From positions 551,981 to 615,980 of the forward strand of contig NC_004545.1 of assembly GCF_000007725.1 (NCBI RefSeq): a stretch of 64,000 bases of DNA, written 5' to 3'. Origin of the DNA: Buchnera aphidicola str. Bp (Baizongia pistaciae) (GTDB lineage: Bacteria > Pseudomonadota > Gammaproteobacteria > Enterobacterales > Enterobacteriaceae). Positions 9,794 through 18,777 of this stretch are shown piece after piece (position 1 is the stretch's first letter; every line of letters starts with the position of its first letter). The position numbers were made by a program, and so were the translations under genes. The notes below the pieces were generated by a model. That model saw nothing but the letters and a program-made list of their open reading frames with translations, made no database searches and was not told the origin of the DNA.

Positions 9794-10522
9794 TTATAAA
9801 AAATTACTATTATTAAATATAGATTTAAATTTTAAATTAAAAATTTTGTTTCCTAAAACAAGTCCTTTTTTTTCAAACTTTGTCACTAAACGATAATCTG
9901 ATCTAATAACATAATCTCCTGTATTAGATAAATTTATATATCCTTTAATATTTTCAATAATATTAAGAATACTTTTAGCATATATTTGACAATCTGTAGC
10001 TATATTAAGATATCCTCCAAACACCAATTTTTTTAATATGACTTCCAATAATTCCTTCGTAATAATTCTCCTTTTATGATGGCGCCTTTTAGGCCAAGGA
10101 TCTGGAAAAAGAATGTAAACTTCAGATAAACTATTATTTGAAATCATATAAGAAATCACTTCTACTGCATCATAAAAAATGACTTTCACATTTGGTAAAT
10201 TATACTTGTGTATATATCGTAAGCAAGACAAAATACTAGGAATATAAACTTCAATACCCAGAAAATTACTAAACAAATTTTTTCTAGCCATATTAATTAA
10301 AAATTCACCAGTTCCAAAACCAATTTCTAATATTACTGGATATTCATTATTAAAAATAAAATTAAAATTTACATATGAACAACTAAAATCTATACCATAT
10401 TTTAATAAATAATTTTTCAAGAACTGACGCTTATTTTGTGTTAACTTCCTATTTCTAGATACAAAACTACGAACTCGACGCATTATCATATTATTTATAT
10501 TATACTTTAAATAAAAATACAT
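9794..10522 (-). CDS. trmB: tRNA (guanine-N7)-methyltransferase
   Basis: SAM-dependent enzyme that forms m7G46 in tRNA. Motifs: RRVRSFVSRNRKL at the N terminus, ILEIGFGTGEFL (SAM motif I), FLGIEVY, and LFPDPWPKRRHHKRR, the catalytic/tRNA-binding signature of TrmB. The end TKFEKKGLVLGNKIFNLKF matches the family. Length 242 against 239. The start is uncertain: ATGs at 10522, 10489 and 10483 are all in frame and none has a clear Shine-Dalgarno; the longest gives the family-like leader before RRVRSF. It lies divergent from mutY, as in E. coli. Confidence 0.93.
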   Translation of the reverse strand: MYFYLKYNINNMIMRRVRSFVSRNRKLTQNKRQFLKNYLLKYGIDFSCSYVNFNFIFNNEYPVILEIGFGTGEFLINMARKNLFSNFLGIEVYIPSILSCLRYIHKYNLPNVKVIFYDAVEVISYMISNNSLSEVYILFPDPWPKRRHHKRRIITKELLEVILKKLVFGGYLNIATDCQIYAKSILNIIENIKGYINLSNTGDYVIRSDYRLVTKFEKKGLVLGNKIFNLKFKSIFNNSNFL

Positions 10523-10681
10523 CTAATATTAGAGTTATTCTTTAAAATATTTAAAATATTTATACAACAACAATAACTCTACAAAAATTCACTTTAATAT
10601 ATGAACTATAAAATTAAATATACTAACTGTTTTAATACTATATTAAACCTTATACATACTCTTATATAAAACAACAATTAT

Positions 10682-11737
10682 ATGACGACTTTAGTTTTTT
10701 ATCAAACAATTTTAAATTGGTATCACCATTTTGGAAGAAAAACATTACCATGGCAAATAAAAAAAAACCCATACAAAACATGGATTTCAGAAATAATGCT
10801 ACAACAGACGCAAGTAAAAACAGTTATTCCTTATTATTGTAAGTTTATAAAAAGATTTCCTAATATTGACACTTTATCAGATTCTCCATTAGATTCTATT
10901 TTAAATCTTTGGAGTGGATTAGGATATTACACCAGAGCTAGAAACATCTATAAAACAGCTAAAATTCTTAAACAAAAATTTAATGGCATATTTCCAAATA
11001 GTTACGCTGAAATTATCAAACTACCAGGAATCGGAAAATCAACAGCAGGAGCTATACTATCTTTTGGATTTAATTTATATTCTTGTATCCTAGATGGGAA
11101 TATTAAAAGAGTGCTTATACGTTATTATTCTATAAATATTAATAATAAATATATTGAAAAACTACTATGGAAAACAATAGAATCCATTACGCCTATATAT
11201 CATACTAATAAATTTAACCAAGCTTTAATAGATATAGGAGCACTAATTTGTCTAAAATCTAATCCAAAATGTAATATTTGTCCATTGAAATCAACATGCA
11301 AATCTTATTTAAATAACAAATTATTCCAAATAAACTGTAAAAAAAACAAAAAACATATTATTCCTAAAACAAAATACTGGTTTTTAATACTACAATATAA
11401 AAATTACATCTTTTTAGAAAAACGGCAAAATCTTGGAATATGGAAAAAATTATTTTGTTTCCCTCAATTCATACGTCAAAATGATATATTATCTTGGATA
11501 CAAAAAAATAATACAAAAATAAAAAAAATAAATATATTAAATGAATTTAAACATAAACTGTCGCATTTAACATTATATATTAATCCAATATGGATTATAA
11601 TTAATAAAATATCAATTTTTTCAAACAATAATAAAACTATTTGGTATAATTTAAATAATCCACAATGTATTGGTTTACCTACACCAGTAACAAAAATAAT
11701 TACTAAAATAAAAAAGTTTAATACACATCATGAATAA
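10682..11737 (+). CDS. mutY: Adenine DNA glycosylase
   Basis: Removes adenine mispaired with 8-oxoguanine. Seen in order: WISEIMLQQTQVKTVIPY with the catalytic Glu, the helix-hairpin-helix LPGIGKSTAGAI followed by CILDGNIKRVL with the catalytic Asp, the 4Fe-4S cluster ligands in CLKSNPKCNICPLKSTC (C-x6-C-x2-C-x5-C), and a C-terminal NUDIX-like domain for 8-oxoG recognition (LGIWKKLFCFPQF). Length 351 against 350. Its last 8 nt overlap the start of yggX, so translation is likely coupled, as expected for the E. coli mutY-yggX pair. Confidence 0.97.
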   Translation: MTTLVFYQTILNWYHHFGRKTLPWQIKKNPYKTWISEIMLQQTQVKTVIPYYCKFIKRFPNIDTLSDSPLDSILNLWSGLGYYTRARNIYKTAKILKQKFNGIFPNSYAEIIKLPGIGKSTAGAILSFGFNLYSCILDGNIKRVLIRYYSININNKYIEKLLWKTIESITPIYHTNKFNQALIDIGALICLKSNPKCNICPLKSTCKSYLNNKLFQINCKKNKKHIIPKTKYWFLILQYKNYIFLEKRQNLGIWKKLFCFPQFIRQNDILSWIQKNNTKIKKINILNEFKHKLSHLTLYINPIWIIINKISIFSNNNKTIWYNLNNPQCIGLPTPVTKIITKIKKFNTHHE

Positions 11738-11993
11738 GAAAAATGATATCAATCGAAAAATTTTTTGTAATTTTTTCAAAAAGTACGAAGAAGGTTTAAC
11801 ATATATACCCTATCCAGGATTATTAGGGCATAAAATTTATAATGAAATTTCTAAACTAGCTTGGAACAAATGGATATTACAACAAACAATCATTATCAAC
11901 GAAAAAAAAATGAATATGCTAAATAAAAATGATCAAAAAAAAATAGAAAATTATATGATCAAATTCTTATTTAAAAATAAACAACAACTTTAA
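11730..11993 (+). CDS. yggX: Fe(II)-trafficking protein YggX
   Basis: Small protein linked to iron trafficking and protection of Fe-S clusters from oxidation in enterobacteria. The conserved IFCNFF with its single Cys, YPGLLGHKIYNEISKLAW and INEKKMNML are present. Length 87 against 91, complete. The start overlaps the mutY stop region by 8 nt. The N terminus has about five extra residues relative to E. coli (MNKKNDINRKIFC against MSRTIFC). Confidence 0.95.
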   Translation: MNKKNDINRKIFCNFFKKYEEGLTYIPYPGLLGHKIYNEISKLAWNKWILQQTIIINEKKMNMLNKNDQKKIENYMIKFLFKNKQQL

Positions 11994-11998
11994 TAATG

Positions 11999-12019
11999 AT
12001 ACTTATTTGTAATAAGTAT
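11999..12019 (+). terminator. Hairpin after yggX
   Basis: ATACTTAT-ttgta-ATAAGTAT is an 8-bp perfect inverted repeat directly after the yggX stop and followed by an A/T run. It is a plausible 3' end for trans-reading from mutY-yggX, but it is all A/T except two G-C pairs. Confidence 0.35.
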
Positions 12020-12063
12020 TTAAATCATTAAATATTAAAAGTATTAACAAGAATAATTAAAAT

Positions 12064-12855
12064 ATGAACTTAAAAAATTATATCATAATATTTGATTCAA
12101 GTTTAGGCGGATTATCTATTTACAAACAAATAAAAAAAAAATTTCCGTACATGAACTATATTTATGTATGCGATAATAAAAATTTTCCATATGGAGAAAA
12201 AGACGAAATTTTTATTCTAAAAAGGAGTATAAAAATAATTTCCACTATAACAAAAAAAATTACTACCATATTAGTCATATTAGCTTGCAATACAATCACT
12301 GTTACGAGCTTAACAACATTAAAAAATTTTTTTAATTTTCCAATTATTGGGGTTATTCCTAATTTAAATAAAGCAAGAAAAATCACAAAAAATAATATAA
12401 TAGGATTACTTGGCACAAAAATAACAATTCATCATTATTATATCCAAAATCATATTTCACTATTTGTTCCAAAATACAAAATAAAACTATTAGCCAATAA
12501 TACCTTAGTTAAAATAGCAGAACAAAAAATTAAAAATCAATTAATTTCAACTAAAAATATTAAATTTATTTTAGAACCATTATTAAAAAAACATAATATG
12601 CCAGATACCCTAATACTAGGATGTACACATTTTTCATTTTTAAAAGAAGAAATAAAAAAAATTTTTCCAAAAAAAATTCAAATTATTGATTCAAAAGTAC
12701 ATATTCCAAAAAATATAAGCACAATACTTGCACGTAATCTTAAAACTACTAACAATAACATAGCTTTTTTCTCTAAAAAAATAATAACTACTAAAACTAT
12801 ACATTATCTATTAAAAAAATATAATTTTAAAAAAATTAAAGAATTAAATACATGA
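12064..12855 (+). CDS. murI: Glutamate racemase
   Basis: Makes D-glutamate for peptidoglycan. The two catalytic cysteines are present in [11 protein letters not shown] (about residue 78) and LGCTHFSFL (about residue 188). The N-terminal [11 protein letters not shown] corresponds to the family DSGxGGLSV, with Ser replacing the Gly of [11 protein letters not shown] matches the loop FPYGEK. Length 263 against 285, shortened mainly at the ends. Retention together with dapF shows that murein precursors are still made. Confidence 0.94.
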
Positions 12856-12874
12856 GTTAATTAAAAAAATTAAC
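12856..12874. terminator. Small hairpin between convergent murI and sbcB
   Basis: GTTAATT-aaaaa-AATTAAC, a 7-bp perfect stem immediately after the murI stop. It may act as a weak bidirectional terminator in the 56-nt gap before the sbcB stop. Confidence 0.3.
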
Positions 12875-12911
12875 ATAAAATCTATACCTTATAAAATAAT
12901 TTATAAAAATG

Positions 12912-14357
12912 TTAATTAGTAAATATACTTTTCAAAAAATTTTTTCTTGTATATTTAACATATTCAAATAGTTCTTCAAGTAATTGGACATTGCGAACGT
13001 GATTTTTGTACTTAACTATTAATTTCAAAATTTTATTCTCATACTTTTGAATATTAGCATAACTAAAAATATTTAAATAACGTTGAATCCAAAAATATTT
13101 TTCAGAATAATCTAACATATCAGGACGATAACGCGCTAGAAATAAAATAAACAACTGATTAATCCTATTATCGTACTTCATAAAATTTATCTTTATTCGT
13201 TTAGGTAAAGTGCTATGTATATTTTTTATAACATTGTTATCAATATAACTAAAAAAAGAATTATACATTTTTAAATCTACATTAGAACCATTATATTTTG
13301 GTGCCTCAGCAATAGAACACAAAAATTTCTTCAATTTTTTTTTTAAAAAAATGTTCTTACGTAATAAGACTAAATTATTTTGGAACAACTTATAATTAAT
13401 TCTTAAACGTATTCTATCTTTCATACGAATAACATTCGTAGGTATTAAAATAGGACAACGATTAACATATATAAACCTAATTCCCATTAAAAAAATTTCT
13501 TTGTAATTAACATTTAAAATACTGTTTCTTTTAAAAAAATTTAATATTTTTTGTACGTCCTGAGATAAATCTATACTCACAAGTATATTAGAATTAATCG
13601 GGTGCCATAAAATCGGGACAATATAACTTATATAACGATTAACTACTCCAAAAAAACGAGATATATACACAATTGGATTTAAACTATTTACATCAATTAA
13701 AGTTAATATGGCTTTTTTTGTTCTATATTTAAAAAAAAAGTTAAATAATTTAGGCTTTTTTTGTTTAATTAACTTTGCGATATTCATAGTTGCATATACA
13801 TCACTAGAAGCATTATGTGCTACATTATGAACAATGTTATTTGCTAATGAAATATCAGATAATCTAAGACTAACTGAATTATCTTCATTACGCGGCCAAT
13901 TTATTCCCTCTGGTCTTAAAACATAACAAGCTCGTAACAAATCTAACATATCCCATCTGGAATTTCCATTCTTCCAACTCCATTCATAAGAATTTAAAAA
14001 ATTTCGATAAAAAATGTTTCTAGTAAATTCATCATCAAAATAAATATTATTATATCCAATAATACAAGTATCAGATTTCATAAATAAACTATAAATTTTT
14101 TTAGCGAACTCAAATTCATTAACACCAAATAATGAAGTATATTTTGGAGAAATACCAGTAATCAAAACTGATTCTGGATCTGGCAAATAATCTACAGAAG
14201 GATAACAAAAAATTTCTTGAATAGAACCAATGATATTAAAATCAATATCAGTTTGAATACACGAAAATTGAGATGGTTTGTCTAACGCAGGATTTTTTCC
14301 AAAAGTTTCATAGTCATAAAATAAAAACGTTAATGAAGTATTTTTTTGTATGTCCAT
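12912..14357 (-). CDS. sbcB: Exodeoxyribonuclease I
   Basis: 3'-5' single-strand DNA exonuclease (DnaQ fold, DEDDh) acting in recombination and mismatch repair. Motifs: FLFYDYETFGKNPALDKPSQF with the first acidic pair, GYNNIYFDDEFTRNIFYRN, SRWDMLDLLRACYVLRPEGINWP, and AHNASSDVYATMNIAKL with the conserved His and Asp. The SH3-like and C-terminal domains follow. Length 481 against 475. The frame opens with TTG at 14366, but the ATG at 14357 gives the E. coli-like N terminus and is preferred. Its presence complements mutL at 23.6 kb. Confidence 0.96.
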   Translation of the reverse strand: MDIQKNTSLTFLFYDYETFGKNPALDKPSQFSCIQTDIDFNIIGSIQEIFCYPSVDYLPDPESVLITGISPKYTSLFGVNEFEFAKKIYSLFMKSDTCIIGYNNIYFDDEFTRNIFYRNFLNSYEWSWKNGNSRWDMLDLLRACYVLRPEGINWPRNEDNSVSLRLSDISLANNIVHNVAHNASSDVYATMNIAKLIKQKKPKLFNFFFKYRTKKAILTLIDVNSLNPIVYISRFFGVVNRYISYIVPILWHPINSNILVSIDLSQDVQKILNFFKRNSILNVNYKEIFLMGIRFIYVNRCPILIPTNVIRMKDRIRLRINYKLFQNNLVLLRKNIFLKKKLKKFLCSIAEAPKYNGSNVDLKMYNSFFSYIDNNVIKNIHSTLPKRIKINFMKYDNRINQLFILFLARYRPDMLDYSEKYFWIQRYLNIFSYANIQKYENKILKLIVKYKNHVRNVQLLEELFEYVKYTRKNFLKSIFTN

Positions 14358-14467
14358 TATTACCAAAAATGTTACAAAAGTTTTTATTTAAAACAAATTA
14401 TACTTTATGCTAAAAATATAACTAAAAATATATAGTTATCAATAAAAACACATGTTTTATATCATCT

Positions 14468-14540
14468 CTCCCCTGACTGGATTCGAACCAGTGACATACG
14501 GATTAACAGTCCGCCGTTCTACCAACTGAACTACAGAGGA
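14468..14540 (-). tRNA. tRNA-Asn (GUU)
   Basis: A 73-nt cloverleaf on the minus strand starting TCCTCTGTAGTTCAG. The 7-bp acceptor stem includes one G-U pair and the discriminator base is G. The anticodon loop CTGTTAA reads GUU, and the T arm contains GGTTCGAATCC. It is nearly identical to E. coli tRNA-Asn. No CCA is encoded. Confidence 0.97.
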
Positions 14541-14733
14541 AGGTAAATTATCTTACCAAAAAAAAAAATGTATGTCAAATGAAAATAAAATACAATTAAA
14601 AAATTATATATTTATATATAAAAATATTATGAAATATAAAATTAAACTTAAAATTTTTTAAAAATAAGTAAAACTTATGTAGATTAGATAATAAATTTAA
14701 TTTATACTAATACTCAGTAAATATCGAAATTTC

Positions 14734-14806
14734 GGCCTCTTAGCTCAGTGGTAAGAGCAGGCGACTCATAATCGCTTGGTCGCTGGTTCAAATCCAGCAG
14801 GGGCCA
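14734..14806 (+). tRNA. CAU tRNA, best read as tRNA-Ile2 (k2CAU), not elongator Met
   Basis: A 73-nt cloverleaf with GGCCTCT/AGGGGCC acceptor stem, discriminator A and anticodon loop CTCATAA (CAU). The body, with TTAGCTCAGTGG, anticodon stem GGCGA/TCGCT, variable TTGGTC and T stem CGCTGG/CCAGC, matches E. coli ileX/ileY and not metT/metU. In E. coli this tRNA reads AUA after C34 is changed to lysidine by TilS. A CAU anticodon makes automatic annotation as tRNA-Met likely. The identity rests on sequence recalled from E. coli. Confidence 0.85.
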
Positions 14807-14927
14807 CTAAAATTTTCATTTACAAAAATAAAATTATTTATTAAATATAATATTTTACATTAAAAAACACATTTGATATTAGCATGCTTAATTACATTTT
14901 ATTTAATTAAAAATTTTAGGATATAAA

Positions 14928-15548
14928 GTGTGTAAATGGAAAATACAATTTCTTGATTTTTGCCTTGAAAAAAAAGTATTAAAATTTGGAAAATTTCAGT
15001 TAAAATCTGGAAAATGCAGTCCTTATTACTTTAATTCAGGTTTATTTAACACAGGAAACGACCTTCAAAAACTGGGATATTTTTATGCAAAAACTATAAT
15101 AGAATCAAATTTAGATTATAAAGCTATCTTCGGAGTAGCATACAAAGGAATACCCATAGTCATATCAACTGCTATAGCTTTAAGAAAATATTTTAACATA
15201 AATATACCATATTGTTTTAATAGAAAAGAATTAAAAAAACATGGAGAAAAAGGAAATTTTATAGGACAAAAACTAACAGGAAAAATAATTTTGTTAGACG
15301 ATGTAATGACTTCTGGTTTTTCTATAAACGATACAATAAATTTTATCCACTCGCATGCTAATACTAAAATATCAGGAATAATAATAGCTTTAGATAGAAC
15401 GAGAAACATAAATAATAAAAAAAATATTCAAAAAAACATAGAAAAAAAATACAATTTAAAAATATTTTCTATAATTAGCATCCTAGATATAATCAATTAT
15501 TTTAAAAAAAAGAAACATTTACACATATATCTAAAATACATTATATAG
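14928..15548 (+). CDS. pyrE: Orotate phosphoribosyltransferase
   Basis: Transfers ribose-phosphate from PRPP to orotate in pyrimidine synthesis. Motifs: VLKFGKFQLKSG, SPYYFNSGLFNTG, FGVAYKGIPI, PYCFNRKE, and the PRPP loop IILLDDVMTSGF. Length 206 against 213, shortened at the C terminus. The start is GTG at 14928: no ATG is near, the N terminus aligns with E. coli (KPYQRQFIEFALSK), and TAGGA at 14917-14921 lies about six nt upstream. Confidence 0.95.
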   Translation: MCKWKIQFLDFCLEKKVLKFGKFQLKSGKCSPYYFNSGLFNTGNDLQKLGYFYAKTIIESNLDYKAIFGVAYKGIPIVISTAIALRKYFNINIPYCFNRKELKKHGEKGNFIGQKLTGKIILLDDVMTSGFSINDTINFIHSHANTKISGIIIALDRTRNINNKKNIQKNIEKKYNLKIFSIISILDIINYFKKKKHLHIYLKYII

Positions 15549-15569
15549 AACATAACAATACTTATACTT

Positions 15570-16028
15570 TTACTTAACTCCAGAATGTCCAAAACCCTGT
15601 ACCTTTCTCTCTGTATCTACCACAAAATTTGTTACTATTTCAAAAATAGGACGAATAATTGGGATAAAAACTATTTGCGCTATTCTCATACCCACTTTAA
15701 CACTAAAATTTCTACTACCACGATTCCACAATGATACCATGACTTGCCCTTGATAATCCGAATCAATTAACCCTACTAAATTTCCTAATACAATCCCTTG
15801 AACATGACCTAGTCCTGACCTTGGTAAAATAATAGCAGTAATATAAGGATCATCAATATAAACAGCTATTCCTGTAGGAATTAAAACAGTTTCGTTAGGC
15901 AACAAAATAATAGAATCTTTTATACAAGCTCTTAGATCTAAACCTGATGATCCCGAAGTCGCATAACTTGGTAAAGAAAACTGAGTTCCTATTCGATCAT
16001 CTAAAATTTTTATTTTTATCTTTTTCAT
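15570..16028 (-). CDS. dut: dUTP pyrophosphatase
   Basis: Trimeric dUTPase that hydrolyses dUTP to dUMP and PPi, keeping uracil out of DNA. Motifs: [13 protein letters not shown] (motif 1), LPRSGLGH (motif 2), [14 protein letters not shown] with the catalytic Asp (motif 3), RIAQIVF (motif 4), and GFGHSG at the C terminus (motif 5). I chose the ATG at 16028, 41 codons inside the longer frame, because [20 protein letters not shown] then aligns with the E. coli N terminus. This gives 152 residues against 151-152 in E. coli. Next to pyrE, as in enterobacteria. Confidence 0.96.
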   Translation of the reverse strand: MKKIKIKILDDRIGTQFSLPSYATSGSSGLDLRACIKDSIILLPNETVLIPTGIAVYIDDPYITAIILPRSGLGHVQGIVLGNLVGLIDSDYQGQVMVSLWNRGSRNFSVKVGMRIAQIVFIPIIRPIFEIVTNFVVDTERKVQGFGHSGVK

Positions 16029-16930
16029 TTTTATACTTTTCTTAAATAAACATATACTTATATTAAAACACAACATTAATAATCTTACTTCTATAATACC
16101 CACATAAAAACATGGGTACAATAAAAAATCTATATAAAAACGCCGTATCAAAAATCATGTGCATTTATTCATGCAAAACTATTATGCATCTATTATTTTT
16201 ACAAAAATGTAAAAACATTTTTATTAACATGTCCTAATATACCAATTTTATGAGCAGTAAAATATTTTATATTTAAATCTAAGATATAAAACAAACTACA
16301 ATTATTACCATCAACATAAAATAACACTAATGCATCAATTCAGATAAAATTTTAATAATTACTAAACTCTAAAAATACAACTTTGACCCCTATTTTTTCA
16401 TATACCTCTTAACACACCATACTCCTTTGCTATTAATCAAATAATATAAAAAATACATTTAAAATATTTAGTCACCCATACTCAAAAACGTACTTTAAAT
16501 CATATTGTTAATATTAATTAAATATCTTGAAATTATCGTTTTTAACTTTATTTCTGAAATAGACATTACATCAATATTTAATTCTAAAATGTCCTAAGAA
16601 AACAAGCAAAACATCAATATTAATTAATTGAATTATTAAAATTAATTTAAAATATGTATCTAACTAAAATTTTATAAATTTTTAAAATTTAACATAAAAA
16701 AACCTACTTTCTTTTTAACAATCTTTAATATTTTCAAATACTTATTTTATGAAATCACTAAATAAATTTTATACATATATTTTATTATACATAACAACTA
16801 CTTTATTGATCAATATACTAAGAATTATCTCAGCAATTTAAAAAAAACATACTTAAATTATTTATTTGTTGCTTCAAACACATTTAGCAAAATAATAATA
16901 TTATATTTAAAATTCTACACTCAAGTAAAA
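16029..16930. other. 900-nt gene desert between rplI and dut
   Basis: The largest gap in the window. The longest frames are about 45 codons. One of these on the minus strand (about 16205-16345) reads without stops but resembles nothing I recognise, and a slightly G+C-richer patch occurs at 16381-16440. An 8-bp perfect hairpin lies at 16203-16222. In E. coli dut is next to coaBC, but no coaBC motif can be read here. Most likely eroded gene remains. Confidence 0.55.
16203..16222. terminator. Perfect hairpin in the dut/rplI gap
   Basis: AAAAATGT-aaaa-ACATTTTT forms an 8-bp stem with a 4-nt loop. On the plus strand it ends in T5 and resembles a weak intrinsic terminator, but it faces no plus-strand gene. 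It may be a relic or chance in A+T-rich DNA. Confidence 0.25.
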
Positions 16931-17395
16931 TTACTTATCTTTATCTTGAGATACTATATTTATTTCAACAGTTATAGAAACACTATGATGGGGTTTAAAA
17001 ATTACTTTATGTTGACCAACATGTTTCAATGCTCCATTTAAAAAGTAAATCTCATGTTTTTTTATTTTAATATTACTTAATTCAGACAATTTTTTTGCAA
17101 TATCTCTTGAACCTACAGAACCAAACAATTTTCCTTCAATACCAACTTGAGCAGGAATAACTATTGATTTAATATTCTTTATTTTTTCACATTTAGTTTT
17201 AGCAATAGATATTTTCTTAATTAGTTCTCTTTCTAGTTCTTCTTTTTTATTTATTTCAAATTTAATATTATCTTTAGTTGCAAAAATTGCTTTTCCATAA
17301 GGTATCAAAAAATTTCTAGCATATCCTGATTTTACAAACAAAATATCACCCTTATTACCTAAATTATCTAATTTTTCCAAAAGAATTATTTGCAT
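16931..17395 (-). CDS. rplI: 50S ribosomal protein L9
   Basis: L9 binds 23S rRNA with its N domain and has a long connecting helix. MQIILLEKLDNLGNKGDI, VKSGYARNFLIPYGKAI and the C-domain FGSVGSRDIA are characteristic. Length 154 against 149. Last gene of the rpsF-rpsR-rplI operon, 40 nt after rpsR. Confidence 0.96.
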   Translation of the reverse strand: MQIILLEKLDNLGNKGDILFVKSGYARNFLIPYGKAIFATKDNIKFEINKKEELERELIKKISIAKTKCEKIKNIKSIVIPAQVGIEGKLFGSVGSRDIAKKLSELSNIKIKKHEIYFLNGALKHVGQHKVIFKPHHSVSITVEINIVSQDKDK

Positions 17396-17435
17396 AAATT
17401 ATATTTCCGATATATAAAATGTAACTATACGTCAA

Positions 17436-17663
17436 TTACTGATGTTGATCTGTATATGGTAATAACGAAAGATATCGTGCACGTTTAATAGCCCGAGCTA
17501 ATTGACGTTGATATCGCGCACTTGTTCCAGTAATTCTGCTAGGAACAATTTTTCCACTTTCTGTAATATAATTTTTTAACATAGATAAATCTTTATAATC
17601 TATTTCTTTGATTTTTTCAACAGTAAAACGACAAAATTTTCGACGACGAAAATAACGAACCAT
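17436..17663 (-). CDS. rpsR: 30S ribosomal protein S18
   Basis: Small-subunit platform protein that binds 16S rRNA together with S6. It has RRRKFCRFT, the central [22 protein letters not shown] (positions about 31-52) and [16 protein letters not shown]. Length 75, as in E. coli. In E. coli priB lies between rpsF and rpsR; here the 119-nt space holds no frame for it. Confidence 0.97.
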   Translation of the reverse strand: MVRYFRRRKFCRFTVEKIKEIDYKDLSMLKNYITESGKIVPSRITGTSARYQRQLARAIKRARYLSLLPYTDQHQ

Positions 17664-17782
17664 AACCTTAATCCTATAACATAAAAATTACATTTATCGT
17701 GCAGTTTATTTAAAAATAATTAATTTCACAGAAACATACATTATATCTATATATTAAAAATCTTAATTTTTTAAAACCTAAA

Positions 17783-18142
17783 TCAAGAGACAACAACACG
17801 ATCCTTTTTATCTAATTTATCCTCTTTACTTTTTAACATAGGTGATATTTCCGTAACTGATTTTTTTACATGCATAATAATATTTCTTATAACTAAATCA
17901 TCATATCGAAATGTATTTGACAAGTCTTGTATACAATTAGAAGGTACTTCTATATTCATTAAAAAGTAATGTGCTTTATGTAATTTGTTTATAGAATAAG
18001 CAAGTTGACGTCTACCCCAATCTTCTAATCTATGTATCCTTCCTTTATAACCAATAACTAATTTTTTAAATTTTTCAATCATTATTGGAAGTTTTTCACT
18101 ACAATCCGGATGTATGAGAAGTATTATTTCATAATGACGCAC
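17783..18142 (-). CDS. rpsF: 30S ribosomal protein S6
   Basis: Partner of S18 on the 30S platform. [38 protein letters not shown] and [12 protein letters not shown] are family hallmarks. Length 119 against 131-135; the short acidic tail is reduced. The start is GTG at 18142, fixed by a strong AAGGAG at 18151-18156 eight nt upstream and by exact alignment of MRHYEI. First gene of rpsF-rpsR-rplI. Confidence 0.97.
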   Translation of the reverse strand: MRHYEIILLIHPDCSEKLPIMIEKFKKLVIGYKGRIHRLEDWGRRQLAYSINKLHKAHYFLMNIEVPSNCIQDLSNTFRYDDLVIRNIIMHVKKSVTEISPMLKSKEDKLDKKDRVVVS

Positions 18143-18150
18143 TAATATAA

Positions 18151-18156
18151 CTCCTT
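18151..18156 (-). promoter_or_regulatory. Strong Shine-Dalgarno of rpsF
   Basis: AAGGAG on the minus strand, eight nt before the GTG start of rpsF. It is one of the few full-consensus ribosome binding sites in the window and decides the non-ATG start. Confidence 0.8.
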
Positions 18157-18777
18157 ATTAATAACTAAAACTATACATGAAATATTCGAATGAATATAAA
18201 AAAAACATATACAATATCTGAATCTTAATAAATAAATATAAATTAAAATTTAATGCTATGTTCGCATATTTTATAATATCATAAGTGTGACAATAAATTG
18301 TATACTAATTATTCGATATATTAAACTACAAAAACTTTATATGACAACTAGTAAATACATATAAATTATTTAAAAACTATCAATTTAATACATTTATTTA
18401 ATTTGGTATATAAATGTTTTTATTTCATAATTAAAACTTAAATATTATTATATATATTTAAATATAAAAATAAACTAATATGATAAGTGTATTAATTTAC
18501 TTTTAATGTTTAACATAAAATATTTTAAAAAAATACATCTATGTTAATACATAATTCAATATACCTTGCTTTAAAATCATATTTTAAACATTAAAAACTG
18601 TTTATAAAACTAAATATCTATAAACCAACCTACAAAAAAAATTTAATATAAAACAAAACTATAACTAATTTACATTAAAATTAACTTTTATAACAAAATA
18701 CATCCTAAATAATATTAGAGCTTCAAACTTTAAAATACTTATTTAAATAACATTTAAACCTATTAATTATATATTTA
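18157..18777. other. Intergenic region where nsrR-rnr-rlmB stand in E. coli
   Basis: About 620 nt between purA (18778) and rpsF, both minus strand. In E. coli, purA is followed by nsrR, rnr, rlmB and further genes before rpsF. No frame or motif of RNase R or a tRNA/rRNA methylase remains. Presumed promoter region of rpsF-rpsR-rplI. Confidence 0.55.

Noticed and set aside
12064..12855. MurI with DSS instead of DSG in the N-terminal motif as a possible inactive enzyme
   Set aside because: Both catalytic cysteines and the acidic N-terminal Asp are present and the change is mild, so no loss of function is claimed.
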